Assembly: GCA_044425705.1 (NCBI GenBank)
Contig: JAWXVD010000172.1
Location: 1-5,871 of the forward strand
DNA length: 5,871 bases
Direction: 5' to 3'
DNA from: JAWXVD01 sp044425705
Lineage (GTDB): Bacteria > Bacillota > Clostridia > Lachnospirales > Lachnospiraceae
Under the pieces are notes generated by a model. It had not been told where the DNA came from. It did not search any database and saw only the letters and a program-made list of their open reading frames with translations. The first letter of the stretch is position 1. The number at the start of each line of letters is the position of its first letter. Shown here piece by piece: positions 5,700-5,871 of this stretch. Both the position numbers and the translations under genes were made by a program.

Positions 5700-5871
5700 C
5701 TAATACCTCATCCCTCTTTTCAAATAAAAGAAATCACCAAATCCTTCTTTTAGGAAGTATTTTATATATTTAGTGTAATACATATAAATATTGTTATCAA
5801 GTGTTTGCAGGGTAATATATTTGATCGCTACAAGAAGATTCCCATATATAACGGCAAATGAATAATACCAT
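5700..5871 (-). other. Upstream region of the nucleotidyltransferase-HEPN pair, partly open frame, unassigned
   Basis: On the minus strand one frame is open from the window edge (5870) to TAG 5700-5702, one base before the nucleotidyltransferase ATG. Its last residues are KEGFGDFFYLKRGMRY. The product is Y-, K-, I- and F-rich and unrecognised, and base composition across codon positions is nearly flat, so it may be chance. If real, it is the C-terminus of an upstream gene coupled to the nucleotidyltransferase. No RNA gene or mobile-element end is visible. Confidence 0.25.
5772..5800 (-). promoter_or_regulatory. Possible promoter for the nucleotidyltransferase-HEPN pair
   Basis: On the minus strand TTGATA (5800-5795) and TACACT (5777-5772) are 17 bp apart, matching the sigma-A consensus at four or more of six positions in each box. 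This would give a leader of about 70 nt to ATG 5698. AT-rich sequence yields such matches often, and the call conflicts with the alternative that an upstream gene runs through here. Confidence 0.35.

Noticed and set aside
1..5871. CRISPR array, tRNA/rRNA genes, or insertion-sequence ends
   Set aside because: No direct-repeat array, cloverleaf, transposase fragment or terminal inverted repeats were seen, so the rearrangement near 550 cannot be tied to a specific mobile element.

Overview
The window looks like chromosomal DNA from a low-GC Gram-positive bacterium, most likely a Clostridia member such as Lachnospiraceae. Evidence: AT-rich sequence, strong purine-rich Shine-Dalgarno sites, a TTGCAA/TATAAT-type promoter, and protein families typical of that group. 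Species cannot be read from the sequence. The core is a three-gene minus-strand block encoding an aldo/keto reductase and the two halves of a heterodimeric ABC exporter. It is flanked by two toxin-antitoxin-like loci and one gene fragment.

Layout. Bases 1-396 (+) hold the end of a RelB/ribbon-helix-helix-type antitoxin gene, whose frame is broken in an A-run, followed by an intact RelE/ParE-family toxin gene that overlaps it by ATGA. Bases 397-521 are noncoding. They carry a convincing plus-strand promoter, a 12-bp palindrome in the position of an operator, and a strong RBS. These lead into only about ten recognisable codons of an AAA-type ATPase (MFIGREQELS), after which the sequence becomes the 3' end of the oppositely oriented ABC gene. 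Bases 522-5123 (-) are the exporter/reductase block, read right to left: aldo/keto reductase, 17-nt gap, degenerate-site ABC subunit, 20-nt overlap, canonical-site ABC subunit. Bases 5196-5698 (-) hold an HI0074/HepT-like HEPN gene preceded by its minimal nucleotidyltransferase partner, which has been reduced by an internal deletion to 41 codons ending just after GSRARGDY. Bases 5700-5871 are upstream sequence with a possible promoter and an unassigned open frame running off the edge.

How the genes work together. The two ABC proteins have complementary defects: one lacks the catalytic Glu and switch His but has a good ISGGQ, the other has both catalytic residues but an altered LSTGQ signature. 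This is the hallmark of a heterodimeric exporter with one degenerate and one consensus ATP site (BmrCD, LmrCD, TM287/288 type). The reductase is probably cotranscribed with them. Its substrate and the exported compound are unknown.

Most notable: both toxin-antitoxin-like loci keep an apparently intact toxin-type gene while the partner is broken (frameshift on the left, out-of-frame deletion on the right). The right-hand deletion also leaves a near-perfect Shine-Dalgarno sequence 9 nt ahead of the HEPN start. Together with the orphan ATPase 5' end, this marks the window as a rearranged accessory region. I did not find a clearly new multi-gene system.
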